Assembly: GCA_024516035.1 (NCBI GenBank)
Contig: CM044964.1
Span: 4,027,095 to 4,091,094, forward strand
DNA length: 64,000 nucleotides
Direction of reading: 5' to 3'
DNA from: Bactericera cockerelli
Lineage: Eukaryota > Arthropoda > Insecta > Hemiptera > Triozidae
The position numbers and the translations under genes were made by a program. Shown one piece after another: positions 1-12,000 of the stretch. Below the pieces are notes generated by a model. The model had not been told where the DNA came from and searched no databases. It was given only the letters and a program-made list of their open reading frames with translations. How positions within the stretch are numbered: position 1 is the stretch's first letter; the number at the start of each line of letters is the position of its first letter.

Positions 1-150
1 GGACCAACCTCAGTAGCTTGATTTATAAGGCGGCGGACTTGTAAACTGGAGGTCGGTGGTTCAAGTTCCGGTTTTAGCGTAGATTTAGTAAAACGAGTTT
101 CAGTAGTTGCGATATCACAAAATTGATTAACACACATATGATAACTTAAA
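1..150 (+). repeat. tRNA-derived SINE family A, copy 1
   Basis: An A-box-like acctcagtagcttgat and B-box ggttcaagttcc are followed by the family tail agtttcagtagttgcgatat, cac...gattaacacacatatgat. Other copies: 12391-12517, 13631-13862, 20213-20305, 37575-37712, 38247-38396, 46563-46695, 49812-50010, 51411-51545. Confidence 0.8.
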
Positions 151-539
151 CAAATAAACCCTTGGGAAAAGTGCGATTTCGCCACCGTTCTATTATATTC
201 AGGTTTAACGGTATAAACAAGGTAATTTCTATTATTTTCTATTCCCTTCCACAACGTGCGCTATACTGCAGGACCGGCTGTTACGTGTATTATGCTCCTC
301 TCAACAGGATGTTAAGATGTGCTAACACCAATGGTAGATTTGATTTTTAAAACAAATCTGATAATATATTGTAGAGTATTTTAATGTCTCTTGATTACCA
401 TTTACCATGTACGTATGTATGTGTTGCGTTTTTTTTTCTCGATTGATTTTTGTTATATTGTACAAGCTCTGATGCTCGTTAATAAATGAACCGGAGCACC
501 CGGTATTATTATAATTATTTATTACTCTGTAGAGATCTG

Positions 540-2344
540 CTACTGTCATGAAGTACTGTGTCTTACCTTCCACAAAGTGTGCTATACTGCAGGACCGACT
601 GTTACTCTGTAGCGTACTGTTACTGTCATGAAGTACTGTGTCTTACCTTCCACAATACTGTTACTCTGTAGCGTACTGCTACTGTCATGAAGTACTGTGT
701 CTTATTCCACAATACTGTTACTCTGTAGCGTACTGCTACTGTCATGAAGTACTGTGTCTTACCTTCCACAATACTGTTACTCTGTAGCGTACTGTTACTG
801 TCATGAAGTACTGTGTCTTACCTTCCACAATACTGTTACTCTGTAGCGTACTGCTACTGTCATGAAGTACTGTGTCTTATTCCACAATACTGTTACTCTG
901 TAGCGTACTGCTACTGTCATGAAGTACTGTGTCTTACCTTCCACAATACTGTTACTCTGTAGCGTACTGCTACTGTCATGAAGTACTGTGTCTTATTCCA
1001 CAATACTGTTACTCTGTAGCGTACTGCTACTGTCATGAAGTACTGTGTCTTATTCCACAATACTGTTACTCTGTAGCGTACTGCTACTGTCATGAAGTAC
1101 TGTGTCTTACCTTCCACAATACTGTTACTCTGTAGCGTACTGCTACTGTCATGAAGTACTGTGTCTTATTCCACAATACTGTTACTCTGTAGCGTACTGC
1201 TACTGTCATGAAGTACTGTGTCTTATTCCACAATACTGTTACTCTGTAGCGTACTGCTACTGTCATGAAGTACTGTGTCTTACCTTCCACAATACTGTTA
1301 CTCTGCAGCGTACTGCTACTGTCATGAAGTACTGTGTCTTACCTTCCACAATACTGTTACTCTGTAGCGTACTGTTACTGTCATGAAGTACTGTGTCTTA
1401 TTCCACAATACTGTTACTCTGCAGCGTACTGCTACTGTCATGAAGTACTGTGTCTTACCTTCCACAATACTGTTACTCTGTAGCGTACTGCTACTGTCAT
1501 GAAGTACTGTGTCTTATTCCACAATACTGCTACTCTGTAGCGTACTGCTACTGTCATGAAGTACTGTGTCTTATTCCACAATACTGTTACTCTGTAGCGT
1601 ACTGCTACTGTCATGAAGTACTGTGTCTTACCTTCCACAATACTGTTACTCTGCAGCGTACTGCTACTGTCATGAAGTACTGTGTCTTACCTTCCACAAT
1701 ACTGTTACTCTGTAGCGTACTGCTACTGTCATGAAGTACTGTGTCTTATTCCACAATACTGTTACTCTGTAGCGTACTGCTACTGTCATGAAGTACTGTG
1801 TCTTATTCCACAATACTGTTACTCTGTAGCGTACTGCTACTGTCATGAAGTACTGTGTCTTATTCCACAATACTGTTACTCTGTAGCGTACTGCTACTGT
1901 CATGAAGTACTGTGTCTTACCTTCCACAATACTGTTACTCTGTAGCGTACTGCTACTGTCATGAAGTACTGTGTCTTACCTTCCACAATACTGTTACTCT
2001 GTAGCGTACTGTTACTGTCATGAAGTACTGTGTCTTATTCCACAATACTGTTACTCTGCAGCGTACTGCTACTGTCATGAAGTACTGTGTCTTACCTTCC
2101 ACAATACTGTTACTCTGTAGCGTACTGCTACTGTCATGAAGTACTGTGTCTTATTCCACAATACTGTTACTCTGTAGCGTACTGCTACTGTCATGAAGTA
2201 CTGTGTCTTACCTTCCACAATACTGTTACTCTGTAGCGTACTGCTACTGTCATGAAGTACTGTGTCTTATTCCACAATACTGTTACTCTGTAGCGTACTG
2301 CTACTGTCATGAAGTACTGTGTCTTACCTTCCACAATACTGTTA
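540..2344 (-). repeat. 57/59-bp tandem array derived from DGK exon 15 plus its splice donor (block 1)
   Basis: About 30 units. On the minus strand each reads CTTCATGACAGTAGCAGTAC, then GCTACAGAGTAACAGTATTG, TGGAAGGTAAGACACAGTA. This matches the end of exon 15 ([11 protein letters not shown]...VEG) and its donor, with two internal pieces deleted. The 59-bp units keep GGTAAG; 57-bp units lack the GG, which removes the donor. The two types alternate in multi-unit blocks (for example 59+57+57 = 173 bp). ORFs of 66-94 aa on both strands are by-products of the 57-bp period. Confidence 0.92.
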
Positions 2345-3665
2345 CTCGTACGACTGCTATCTGAAGTACTGGTCTTATTCCACAATACTGTTACTCTGTA
2401 GCGTACTGCTACTGTCATGAAGTACGTGTCTTATTCCACAATACTGTCTCTGTACGTACTGCTACTGCATGAAGTACTGTGTCTTACTTCACAATACTGT
2501 ACTCGAGCGTACTGCACGTATGATACTGTTTCCCCCTACTACCGGCGTACGTATGTTAGTACTGGTCTATTCCACAATACTGTTACTCAGCGACGTAGTC
2601 ATAAGTACTGGTCTTATCCCAATACTTTACTCTGGCGTATCTACCAGATAGTGTCTTATCCAATATGTACTCTTAAACTGTACTGTCATGAAGTACTGGT
2701 TTCCACATATGTACCGTACGTACTGCTACGCATGAGTATTGTCTACTTCCATAGTACTAGCTCGCACGTCATGAAGTATGTCTTATTCCAACGTACTGCG
2801 TACGCATATGAGTAGTCTATTCCACATACTTACTGTAGCGTAGCACTGCAAAGACTGTTATCAAACTTTCTCTCCATATACTTCTTATTCCTGACGTGAT
2901 CTATTCTGATCTTATTCCAAAGTATTTCGTATACTGTCATGAAGTACTGGTCTATCCCAAAGTACTCTCGTCTGTACTGTCAGAACGTCTTATTCACAAC
3001 TGTTACCTTGCGTACGCTAGTCAGAACTGTCTATACAATGTCTCGACACTCTGTCGAAGTACTGTCTATCCCAACTGTTACTCTACGTACTGCTACGTCA
3101 TAGTACTTCTTTCCACAAACTGTATCTGTATACTCAGTCTGATATGTGTCTTATCCACATACTGTTACTCTTAGCGTATGTCTGCATAAACGTGTCTCTC
3201 ACAATGTTACTGAGCTATGTACGTCAGAATCTGTTCTTTCACAATACGTCTCTGACGTATCACGTCATGAGTACTGTTATTCCAATACTTACTTGTACTA
3301 CTGCTCGATGAACTGTCTTATTCACAATACGTACCGTACCTACTGTCAGAAGTACTGTGTCTTATTCACAATGTACGACGTACGCTACTGTCAGAATACT
3401 GTGTCTATCCAACTGTTACTCAGACGCTCTGCAGTACTGTGTCTTTCACAATACGTCTCTGACGTACGTACGCAGAATACGTCTTACAACGTTACCGGGA
3501 CTGCCGTCAAGTACGTGCTACACAACTATTAGTACTGCAGTCATAGTACGTGTCTATTCACATACTTATCTGTAGCGTACTCTACGCAAGTACTGTTTAT
3601 TCAATTAGTCTGCTATGCATAGTACTTTCTATCCAATCTTACACGTACTGCACTCTGAAGTTCTT
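2345..3665 (-). repeat. Same 57/59-bp array with dense single-base deletions, probable sequencing error
   Basis: Unit landmarks (ccacaatactgttactc, gtactgctac, gaagtactg) continue, but with single-base losses every few bases and irregular unit lengths. Units on both sides are nearly identical. Deletion-dominated noise with sharp edges is expected from unpolished long reads, not from decay. The apparent ORFs of 60-132 aa here should be ignored. Confidence 0.8.
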
Positions 3666-4730
3666 ATTCCCAATACTGTTACTCTGTAGCGTACTGCTAC
3701 TGTCATGAAGTACTGTGTCTTACCTTCCACAATACTGTTACTCTGTAGCGTACTGCTACTGTCATGAAGTACTGTGTCTTACCTTCCACAATACTGTTAC
3801 TCTGTAGCGTACTGCTACTGTCATGAAGTACTGTGTCTTACCTTCCACAATACTGTTACTCTGTAGCGTACTGCTACTGTCATGAAGTACTGTGTCTTAC
3901 TTCCACAATACTGTTACTCTGTAGCGTACTGCTACTGTCATGAAGTACTGTGTCTTACTTCCACAATACTGTTACTCTGTAGCGTACTGCTACTGTCATG
4001 AAGTACTGTGTCTTATTCCACAATACTGTTACTCTGTAGCGTACTGCTACTGTCATGAAGTACTGTGTCTTACCTTCCACAATACGTGTTACTCTGTAGC
4101 GTACTGCTACTGTCATGAAGTACTGTGTCTTACCTTCCCACAATACTGTTACTCTGTAGCGTACTGCTACTGTCATGAAGTACTGTGTCTTACCTTCCAC
4201 AATACTGTTACTCTGTAGCGTACTGCTACTGTCATGAAGTACTGTGTCTTATTCCACAATACTGTTACTCTGTAGCGTACTGCTACTGTCATGAAGTACT
4301 GTGTCTTACCTTCCACAATACTGTTACTCTGTAGCGTACTGCTACTGTCATGAAGTACTGTGTCTTATTCCACAATACTGTTACTCTGTAGCGTACTGCT
4401 ACTGTCATGAAGTACTGTGTCTTACCTTCCACAATTACTGTTACTCTGTAGCGTACTGCTACTGTCATGAAGTACTGTGTCTTATTCCACAATACTGTTA
4501 CTCTGTAGCGTACTGCTACTGTCATGAAGTACTGTGTCTTACCTTCCACAATACTGTTACTCTGTAGCGTACTGCTACTGTCATGAAGTACTGTGTCTTA
4601 CCTTCCACAATACTGTTACTCTGTAGCGTACTGCTACTGTCATGAAGTACTGTGTCTTACCTTCCACAATACTGTTACTCTGTAGCGTACTGCTACTGTC
4701 ATGAAGTACTGTGTCTTACCTTCCACAAAG
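3666..4730 (-). repeat. 57/59-bp tandem array derived from DGK exon 15 (block 2)
   Basis: About 18 clean units of the same array resume at 3666. A few carry one-base changes in the homopolymer after cttacc. The block ends at 4730, where the longer, less deleted version of the exon 15 copy follows. Confidence 0.92.
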
Positions 4731-4782
4731 TGGGCTATACTACAGGACCGGCTGTTACTCTGCAGCGTACTGCTACTGTATT

Positions 4783-5010
4783 CCGGCCCTACCCAGGCTG
4801 GGTAAGGTTAATGTGGGTAGCTGGTACGATTCCCAGCGAATGGAGGGTAAAACCCCCGTCCTGTCTACCTCAAGTCAGGACGTTAAAACCAAATAGAATC
4901 AATGGACATGAAAGGAGCCTAGACATTAAAATCTGGGCGTCCATATAATCCTCTCACCACCGTGACTTAGGTATCAATACCTAACTCACGGACACGGAAT
5001 TATTATTATT
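4783..5010 (+). repeat. SINE family E, 5'-truncated copy
   Basis: attccggccctacccaggct, gtgggtagctggtacgattc and ggagggtaaaacccccgtcc are followed by the long tail gaaaggagcctagacattaa, ccgtgacttaggtatcaata and (ATT)n. Confidence 0.8.
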
Positions 5011-5023
5011 ATTATTATACTGC

Positions 5024-5365
5024 TACTGTCATGAAGTACTGTGTCTTACCTTCCACAAAGTGCGCTATACTGCAGGACCGGCTGTTACTCTGTAGCGTAC
5101 TGCTACTGTCATGAAGTACTGTGTCTTACCTTCCACAAAGTGCGCTATACTACAGGACCGGCTGTTACTTTGCAGCGTACTGCTACTGTCATGAAGTATA
5201 AGTATAAGTAGTGCTTTATTTAGACTGTCAGCGCAAGACAGGTAGTCCCATTATGCCCACAGTTTAACAAAGCACCTCTTTATTTATTTGAGTATAGTCT
5301 TACCTTCCACAAAGTGTGCTATACTACAGGACCGGCTGTTACTCTGTAGCGTACTGCTACTGTCG
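5024..5365 (-). repeat. Less-deleted copies of the DGK exon 15 end with donors
   Basis: Three copies (about 5024-5120, 5100-5200 and 5300-5365) retain the segment missing from the array units. On the minus strand they read CAGCCGGTCCTGCAGTATAG and CGCACTTTGTGGAAGGTAAG, coding [16 protein letters not shown] in the exon 15 frame. Similar single copies lie at 246-285, 544-605 and 4725-4780. They are probable intermediates between the exon and the array. Confidence 0.85.
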
Positions 5366-5424
5366 TGCAGAAAGTAAACTTTGTCTTGTTTAGACTGCTC
5401 AAATAGAGGGACTTTTTGTCTTGT

Positions 5425-5560
5425 CTCGGCAGCATAAGGTAATTTCTATTCTATTCTCTTCTATTACCTTACTTTGACAGTATAAGGTAATTTCTATTCT
5501 ATTCTCTTTTATTACCTTACTTCGACAGTATAAGGTAATTTCGTATACTGTCGAAGTAAA
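5425..5560. repeat. About 54-bp repeat, 2.5 copies
   Basis: Copies of ataaggtaatttctattcta with ttaccttactt(t)gacagt recur. The same gtaatttctattctattacc string follows the exon 15 donor at 5770-5790, so this is duplicated intron sequence. The last copy is partly inverted. Confidence 0.7.
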
Positions 5561-5574
5561 AAATAAACAATTAT

Positions 5575-5765
5575 AAAAAAGTTAGTAAGGGTTGGGTGGA
5601 AAAGATTGCCATAGGCAATAACCCCGCCCTTTAGTTAGGACGTATATATTTTTTTTTTTTTTTTCTTGATTATATTATTAATATTGTCATTTTTTATACT
5701 TAATTGTTACCATTATTTGTCTGTATATATGTTCTACTAATAAAGAGTTTCTAAATAAATAAATA
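5575..5765 (+). repeat. Repeat family I (SINE-like), plus orientation
   Basis: The start, gggttgggtggaaaagattg, ccataggcaataaccccgcc and ctttagttaggac recur throughout the window, followed by a T-rich tract and an ending ctaataaagagtttctaaat. No tRNA-like head was seen, so its class is uncertain. Confidence 0.65.
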
Positions 5766-5789
5766 AAAAAGTAATTTCTATTCTATTAC

Positions 5790-6019
5790 CTTCCACAAAG
5801 TGCGCTATACTGCAGGACCGGCTGTTACTCTGCAGCGTACTGCTACTGTCGTGCAGAAAGTTCAGTTCTCGCTTGAAATCGTCGTCGGAAATGTCTTCGG
5901 GTGAGGTGGAGATCAGGTTGGACGCGTCGTACTCTATGTCCGGGTTGTCTAGCTCGGGGTAGGAGACTGTGGTCTCGCGTGAGGCGACGCGAGGAGAGAC
6001 GAGCGTGTGGTCCGAGTGT
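5790..6019 (-). CDS. DGKH: DGK exon 15: last exon in the window
   Basis: It encodes [20 protein letters not shown], then an acidic stretch ([20 protein letters not shown]), and ends [23 protein letters not shown]. The acceptor is ctgtctcgcag|ACA and the donor GTGGAAG|gtaata (phase 1). The linker normally leads into the accessory catalytic domain; the next exon is not in the window. The last 70 or so bases with the donor were copied repeatedly downstream and are the source of the large 57/59-bp array at 0.54-4.7 kb. Confidence 0.87.
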
Positions 6020-9000
6020 CTGCGAGACAGAATAGTGGAACAGTAAGATCCTTTTGTAAATGAAATACTAGGAAAAAAAGGCTCTGTCATACAGGCGCGG
6101 CCAATGCTAAGGAGCTGCGGAACTGCAGCACCCCCAGACACAAAAGAAAGAGATACGATTTTCTCAAGTCTTAGCTCGTACATCGTACACCCTCGCCCAT
6201 CAGAGGGGAGGCATACTACGGGATGGGCAGGTTACAGTACAGACAACAAGCGTCTACAGTAGCTCCTGTTTCATGCTACGAAAAAAAAGGCTGTGAAACA
6301 CTCATCTTAAAAAAAAAAAAAAAAAACACACATGAAAATTATCACACAGTTCTAGAACAATTATTATAACTGACACGGTAAACAAACTCAAATTTGTTAG
6401 TTACTAAGAGTCCAGTTTATGTGGCAGCACCCCCAAAAAAATTTCCCACCGGCCGCGACTGCTGTCATATATTATTTTTTTTTTAATTTCGGTTAAACGT
6501 CGCTTTCAACAGCATGGTCTTATCATGACGGGGGTATTACTTACCATTCACAGGAAATTCACAAACCTGCTACTTACATTACCTTTAGCCAGCTTGGGTT
6601 GGGCCGGAATGCCAGCATCACGAAGTCTTCGCCTCGCTGAACGTTGCTTAACTTCGGTGATCCTACGAGAACCGGTGCATTCAACAAGCCATGAACTCTG
6701 CTTTGTCATATTTAACGCAAAAAAATGTAATCCAGAGAAAAAATCGCCCAAGTTATTGTGTGTACGAAAATGAGAATCTCACCTCCTCATAATAGCATCC
6801 TCAGTGGAAGGCCTCATCTCCTCTATCGTCAGAAGACTGGCCTTCCTGTTGCTATCATGCTTGAGCCGAATCACCGACCCTTCGGGACTCACATCGGATG
6901 TTTCCGACGAGTCAATGTGCCCCATCTCCGACACTGTTTCGGCCGACATTTTCAGCCCGCTGAGGATTCCGTCCACCAGATCGTGCTGCGCGTCGCTTCT
7001 CGCGTCGAATTGGTCCGTTGTGAACGCGGCTTTTTGAAACGACGTCGTCTGGTCACTTGTAAACGGTGCTCTTTGGTCGTTCGAAACCGAGACTTGCTGG
7101 TCATTTTCGACCGACTCCTTTTGGTCATTTTCAAGTTGGTCCTGCCGGTGCAAAGCGTTTCGATCGCCTGGTGTCGAGGTTTGTTCGGTTATTGCTTGGC
7201 CATTGTCACTGCTGGTTTGGTCGAAGTTTTGGTCGGGTGTGGTAAGATTTGTACTGACGTATCTATTGCTGACAAAGGGTTGGTTGGAATTGCTTCGGGT
7301 GGGGGCGTCTGCATTGCTTTGGGTGTCGGTGGAGTCCGCGATACCTGAGAAAAGAAACAAACATGTGAATCAAATTCTGAGGTGTACGGCAATTTTTTTT
7401 TTTTTTTCGTATTCATAGTCATTTATTTTTGCTCGCTATCTTTTGCTTTCGCTCACAAATGGTTGCTCCATGTTTAAGTTAGAGCAGCTATTAATGAGAG
7501 GAAAAGGTCAGCTTCATGAATATTCAAGTACCATTTACTTCCAAAGAAGGAGAAGCAATTATTGCTTTGCTTTATGAATAATAATAATAATATCGCCTTA
7601 CTTATACAGCTTATACTGCCCAGTTAGGACTATTAACACGTTCGTTACCGAACGGCCATATGTGGATGTTTTTGTGTTTTTCCGAGGGACCGAAAACACA
7701 CATGTGGCTGTTATCAAAATTTTAACGAGGGACCGGACATCCATATATGGCCTTTTGGAGGTAGGTTGTTAGTAGGTATTAGAACAGATATAGGATCGAT
7801 TCTTGTACAAATACGATGCCAAATATGCAAAAAAAAACCTGGGGACCAAATTTTGGTCCCCAGGATGCAACAGCAACTTTACCGCCTGGTCCCTACGTAA
7901 AACTTGAAAAAATTGGCTTGGTAACGAACGTGTTAAAGTCTCATTATTCCAGCAGTAAGCCCAAGACATATTATTATATGGTAACATTCCCAATTAGGAG
8001 GATAACTTGTCATGTCCCGGCTGGGTTTCGAACCCACAAACTCTGGAATCTCTGGATTCATTGAGTGCCGCCTTTACCACTGAGCTACCGGGACAGACTT
8101 TGTCCGGTATGAAAGGGAAAAGCTTTTGCTTTTATCATACTACGTATTACTAGAAATTACATATCATATTACTAGAAAAGAGAGGGAAAATCGAAGAAAC
8201 ACAATGTAATACAACATTTTTTATTAACATTGTTACCTTAAGTAGTTGCCAAAGGATATTTCCTTAGCTTCTGCGAATGGGGTTGAACCCCGTAAATTCG
8301 TAAAAAAAAAATAAAAAAAAAACTACGACCCATTGATCCTGCTACTTACCGAGTCTACTCGAAGGCTCTTGGTTCGTATCGTGTTTGGTCTTCGACAGAG
8401 TTCGGCAATCCTCGTGACTAGCTCGCAAACATCTCGCCGCGTATTGCTTGGATAGTTCCGAGGGGGAGTGATATGTAAAGTGCGTGCCTCCCGAGAGTGA
8501 CAACTCCAGAGATGACGTGATATGTTCCCTGGGGAGAGGAGAAGACACGGTTTTAGATCCGAAATGAGTTTTTTTTTTTTTTTTTTTTTTTTTTACGCAA
8601 ACTTACGGGGTTAAGCCCATTTTTGTTACAAAAAAAGTTCGACAGAGTTCGGCAATTCTCGGTAACTTCTGTACCCATATTGCTTGGAAATGCTTTGATA
8701 GTGCAGTGTGGGAGTAATATGTAAATTGCGTGCCTCCCGAGAGGTTACCTGATAAGTACCCTAGGGAGAGGGGCATGATTATAACTCGTAAAGTACCTTG
8801 GATTGTTCGTCGAAGTGATTAAGGCGCTGGTCTGGTAATCCAACTAGAGCAGGGATAATTATGTTTGTTCGAATCTCAGTCAATGCAAACATTTTTTGAC
8901 ATTTTCATGTCTTTGCTCTGGCACATAACCAAAATTATGTGACGAAATTATGTAACGAAATTGTGTAACGAAATTATGTAACGAAATTATGTAACGAAAT

Positions 9001-12000
9001 TATGTAACGAAATATTGAATTGTAAAGGGAGAGAAGAGGGAAAGTGTGTGTCATGCGCACAATGGCGAAGTATTGAATTGTAGAGGGAGAGAAGAGAGAA
9101 GGTATGTGTCATGCGCACAATACGAAATTTGGTCAGTTGGATTTTGGACCTTGAATAGTAAAGATGAAAATGTCCCAATGGTTGCAGACTCGTATGCAAG
9201 CGTTTTTTTAAACAAAAATTTAAGATTGCTTTCAACTGCATGGTCATATCAGTAGTCACCGTGGCAGAGTGAGTTAGCGCGCTAGGCATTATACGCATGG
9301 TGACCTGGGTTCGATTCCCAGCGGGGCAGGAATTTTTTTTTTTCAATTCCATCTGAGACTTTGACTACACAAAGTAGCAACGAAACAACTGTTCATTACT
9401 CGAGACTATTTGGTCCGATCCAGCAGTAGACTTAAGTGTCCATTAATTGGTCTGGCAATCTAGGTAGAGTAAGTGTGCGTTGGTTTGAATCCCAACCAAT
9501 ACATGCGTCTTTCCTCATTCATTTGAGACATGGATACATAATTATTATAACGGCACCAAAACAACTACTGCAGTAAAGGCAACTCTTCAGTCGTCGTTAT
9601 TATTCAACAATTTAGATCAATTTTTTTATAATCTTTATTTACAATTTTTTTATAAAAAGGTGCAGTCAAAAGGTATAAATAATTAAAGATAAACAAAGTT
9701 TGATCAAGGCTTTTGGCATTCTCTGTTGTTGTTGTTGTTGTAGCTAGCTTGGCTACAGCGGGAGGGGGAAATGATGGTCTTCAGCCAATTTTATCTCAAA
9801 GTGGACTTGGACCATCATGAGGACTTGGACTTTTCTTTACAAGACATTAAACCCATTCGAAACTGCAAGCTAGCCTGGCTTGTAAGGGTTGGCTAGTCTG
9901 TTCTCTGATTCATGTACAATTGTACATCTAGTACAACTTCTCACTTTTCTGTTTATACTGATGTACCCCAGCAGATGAACTCTTCAGTCCTAACCAGGCC
10001 GTATAAAATTAAATTAATTATTATTCAATATTTTTTAAGGGCGGAAATAATAGACAACATCAGTAACTTAAGTCGTTGGTAAGTGTCGGTTTTCCCTATC
10101 TTGCACAGTACGCAATCCGTGACTTACCGCCACAGAGGTTTTACAAAAACGTCTATATTTACTCATACATTATTTAAAATGATAAAATCAGTGTTGACCT
10201 TTAATACATGTTCACATTAAATAATTCTACTAGAACCAGAGGCCATTCTAAAAAATTATTTAAAGAAAGAAATAAAAAAATAATTCATTAACTGATACCA
10301 TGATTAATGCTCCATCCACAAACACATTCAAAGCTAAAATTGATGATTTTTTCTCTATTAAATAGTGCATCAATTGTAGGTATAACATAACCTCATACTT
10401 TTGTTCTGGGCTTAATAGTTTTACTTATAAAACTTTGCCCTTATAAGATTTTCTATTATTATTATTAATATTATTAATTCCGCCCTAAGTCTTTATTAAA
10501 ATAACGCCACTCACTCTTGGGCCGCTTGGTCGGCGAACTCGGAGGGCGCCGGCAGCCGCACCCCCGCCAGATGGGCGAGCTCTGAGTCTCGCCGGCCCTG
10601 GTCAGGCAGGGGCGAGATGAGGCATGGCCGCAGCAGAGTCTCGTCCGCGTAGAGGCCGGGCGAGTGCACCTGGAGCGAGCCCGAGGGGGTCATTGACCTG
10701 GCTGATGGGGTCATTGACCTAGCTGCGGGACTGACTGAGCCGGTCATTGACCCGGCGGCGCCACTCAGAGGGCTGGCGGAGCCTGGTGGGGTTAGGGGGC
10801 TTGTGGAGCCGGCGCTGCGCGGGGGTCCCAGGACAAAGTCGGGGGGGTTCGAACAGGGGGGACTACGAGAGTAGGGGGGCCCGGGGGGGTTAGGACAGGG
10901 GGGACTGCGGGAGGAGGGGGGCTCGGGGGTGGAGTGCTCCATGAGGTGGCGGACAGCTTTCTTGAGACTGTTGGCGCGTCCCAGGAGGAGGTCCTTCTTG
11001 ATCTGGAAGAGAGAAGATGCATTGGTAATGAAGTGATGTACATGCGTATCAGAACTTACCTGGACAGCTGTTTTGAGCTTCTTTGCTCTCATCAGCAGGT
11101 AATAGTTCTGAATACGCCAGCCTCCGTGGCGTAACGGTTGTGACTACTGCCCGTAGTCCAGAGATCCTGAGTTCGATTTCCGGTTGGAGCAGACTTTTCG
11201 CAACAGAAATTTCTGTTCCCTCCGAACATGTGAGGCTGGCAATTCCGGCCCTACCCAGGCGCGGTGAGGTTAATTTGGGTAGCTGGTACGATTCCCACCG
11301 AATGGAGGGTAAAACCCCCGTCCTGTCTACCTCTGCCTTGTATTTGTATTCTTATTACTTGCCCCTCAATAGAATGATGAGAGCCGCCAACTCTTGACAT
11401 GCAAGATATTTTTTGTAATTTTTTGTAATTTTGTAATTTTGACTTTATTTATTTTTTCAGGTTTGTACAATTTTTCCTTAATGCTAATATAATAATAGAC
11501 AATTATATTTAGTCATAATAATCAATTGAACAAAAAAATGTATGGGTATGGTAATTTATAACATCAAAAGTCTATTCTATTCTCACTAAGATCTTCCATA
11601 AGGAAGATCTTGTATTGAGAATAGAACTAGGTTTCATACATACTATATCTTTTTCTTTCTCTCTCTCTCTCTCTCTTTCATTATCTTCTGTTTGTATTCT
11701 TTCTTTTGTGTATTTTAGCTTTCTGCTCATTTATTTTGACTTATTTTTATTTTTCACTCTTTTTCTCTCATTCACTTCTATATGCATTCTTAATTGTATT
11801 CATTTTATTTTTTTTATTCTTTTTTTTTGCCTTCGTATGATTTTTTTTTTTTTTTTTTTCCTCTCATCTTTACACACATCTTCCTCTATTTTTAGTACCC
11901 ATATATTGTTTTTTTTATTATGATTTATAATTTCAGTAGATATTCTTTAACTTTTGTTTTAAATATTTTAGAATCAGGCACATCCCACAGCTCTTTGGGT

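Noticed and set aside
917..4567. ORFs of 66-132 aa on both strands (YFMTVAVRYRV and QYCYSVAYCYC types)
   Set aside because: They arise because 57-bp units are a multiple of three. They change frame at every 59-bp unit and run on both strands at once, so they are repeat artefacts.
6758..7348. 196-aa plus-strand ORF
   Set aside because: It is antisense to DGK exon 14, whose splice sites and phase fit the gene. No domain is visible.
11083..11397. 104-aa plus ORF
   Set aside because: It is a translation of a family E SINE.
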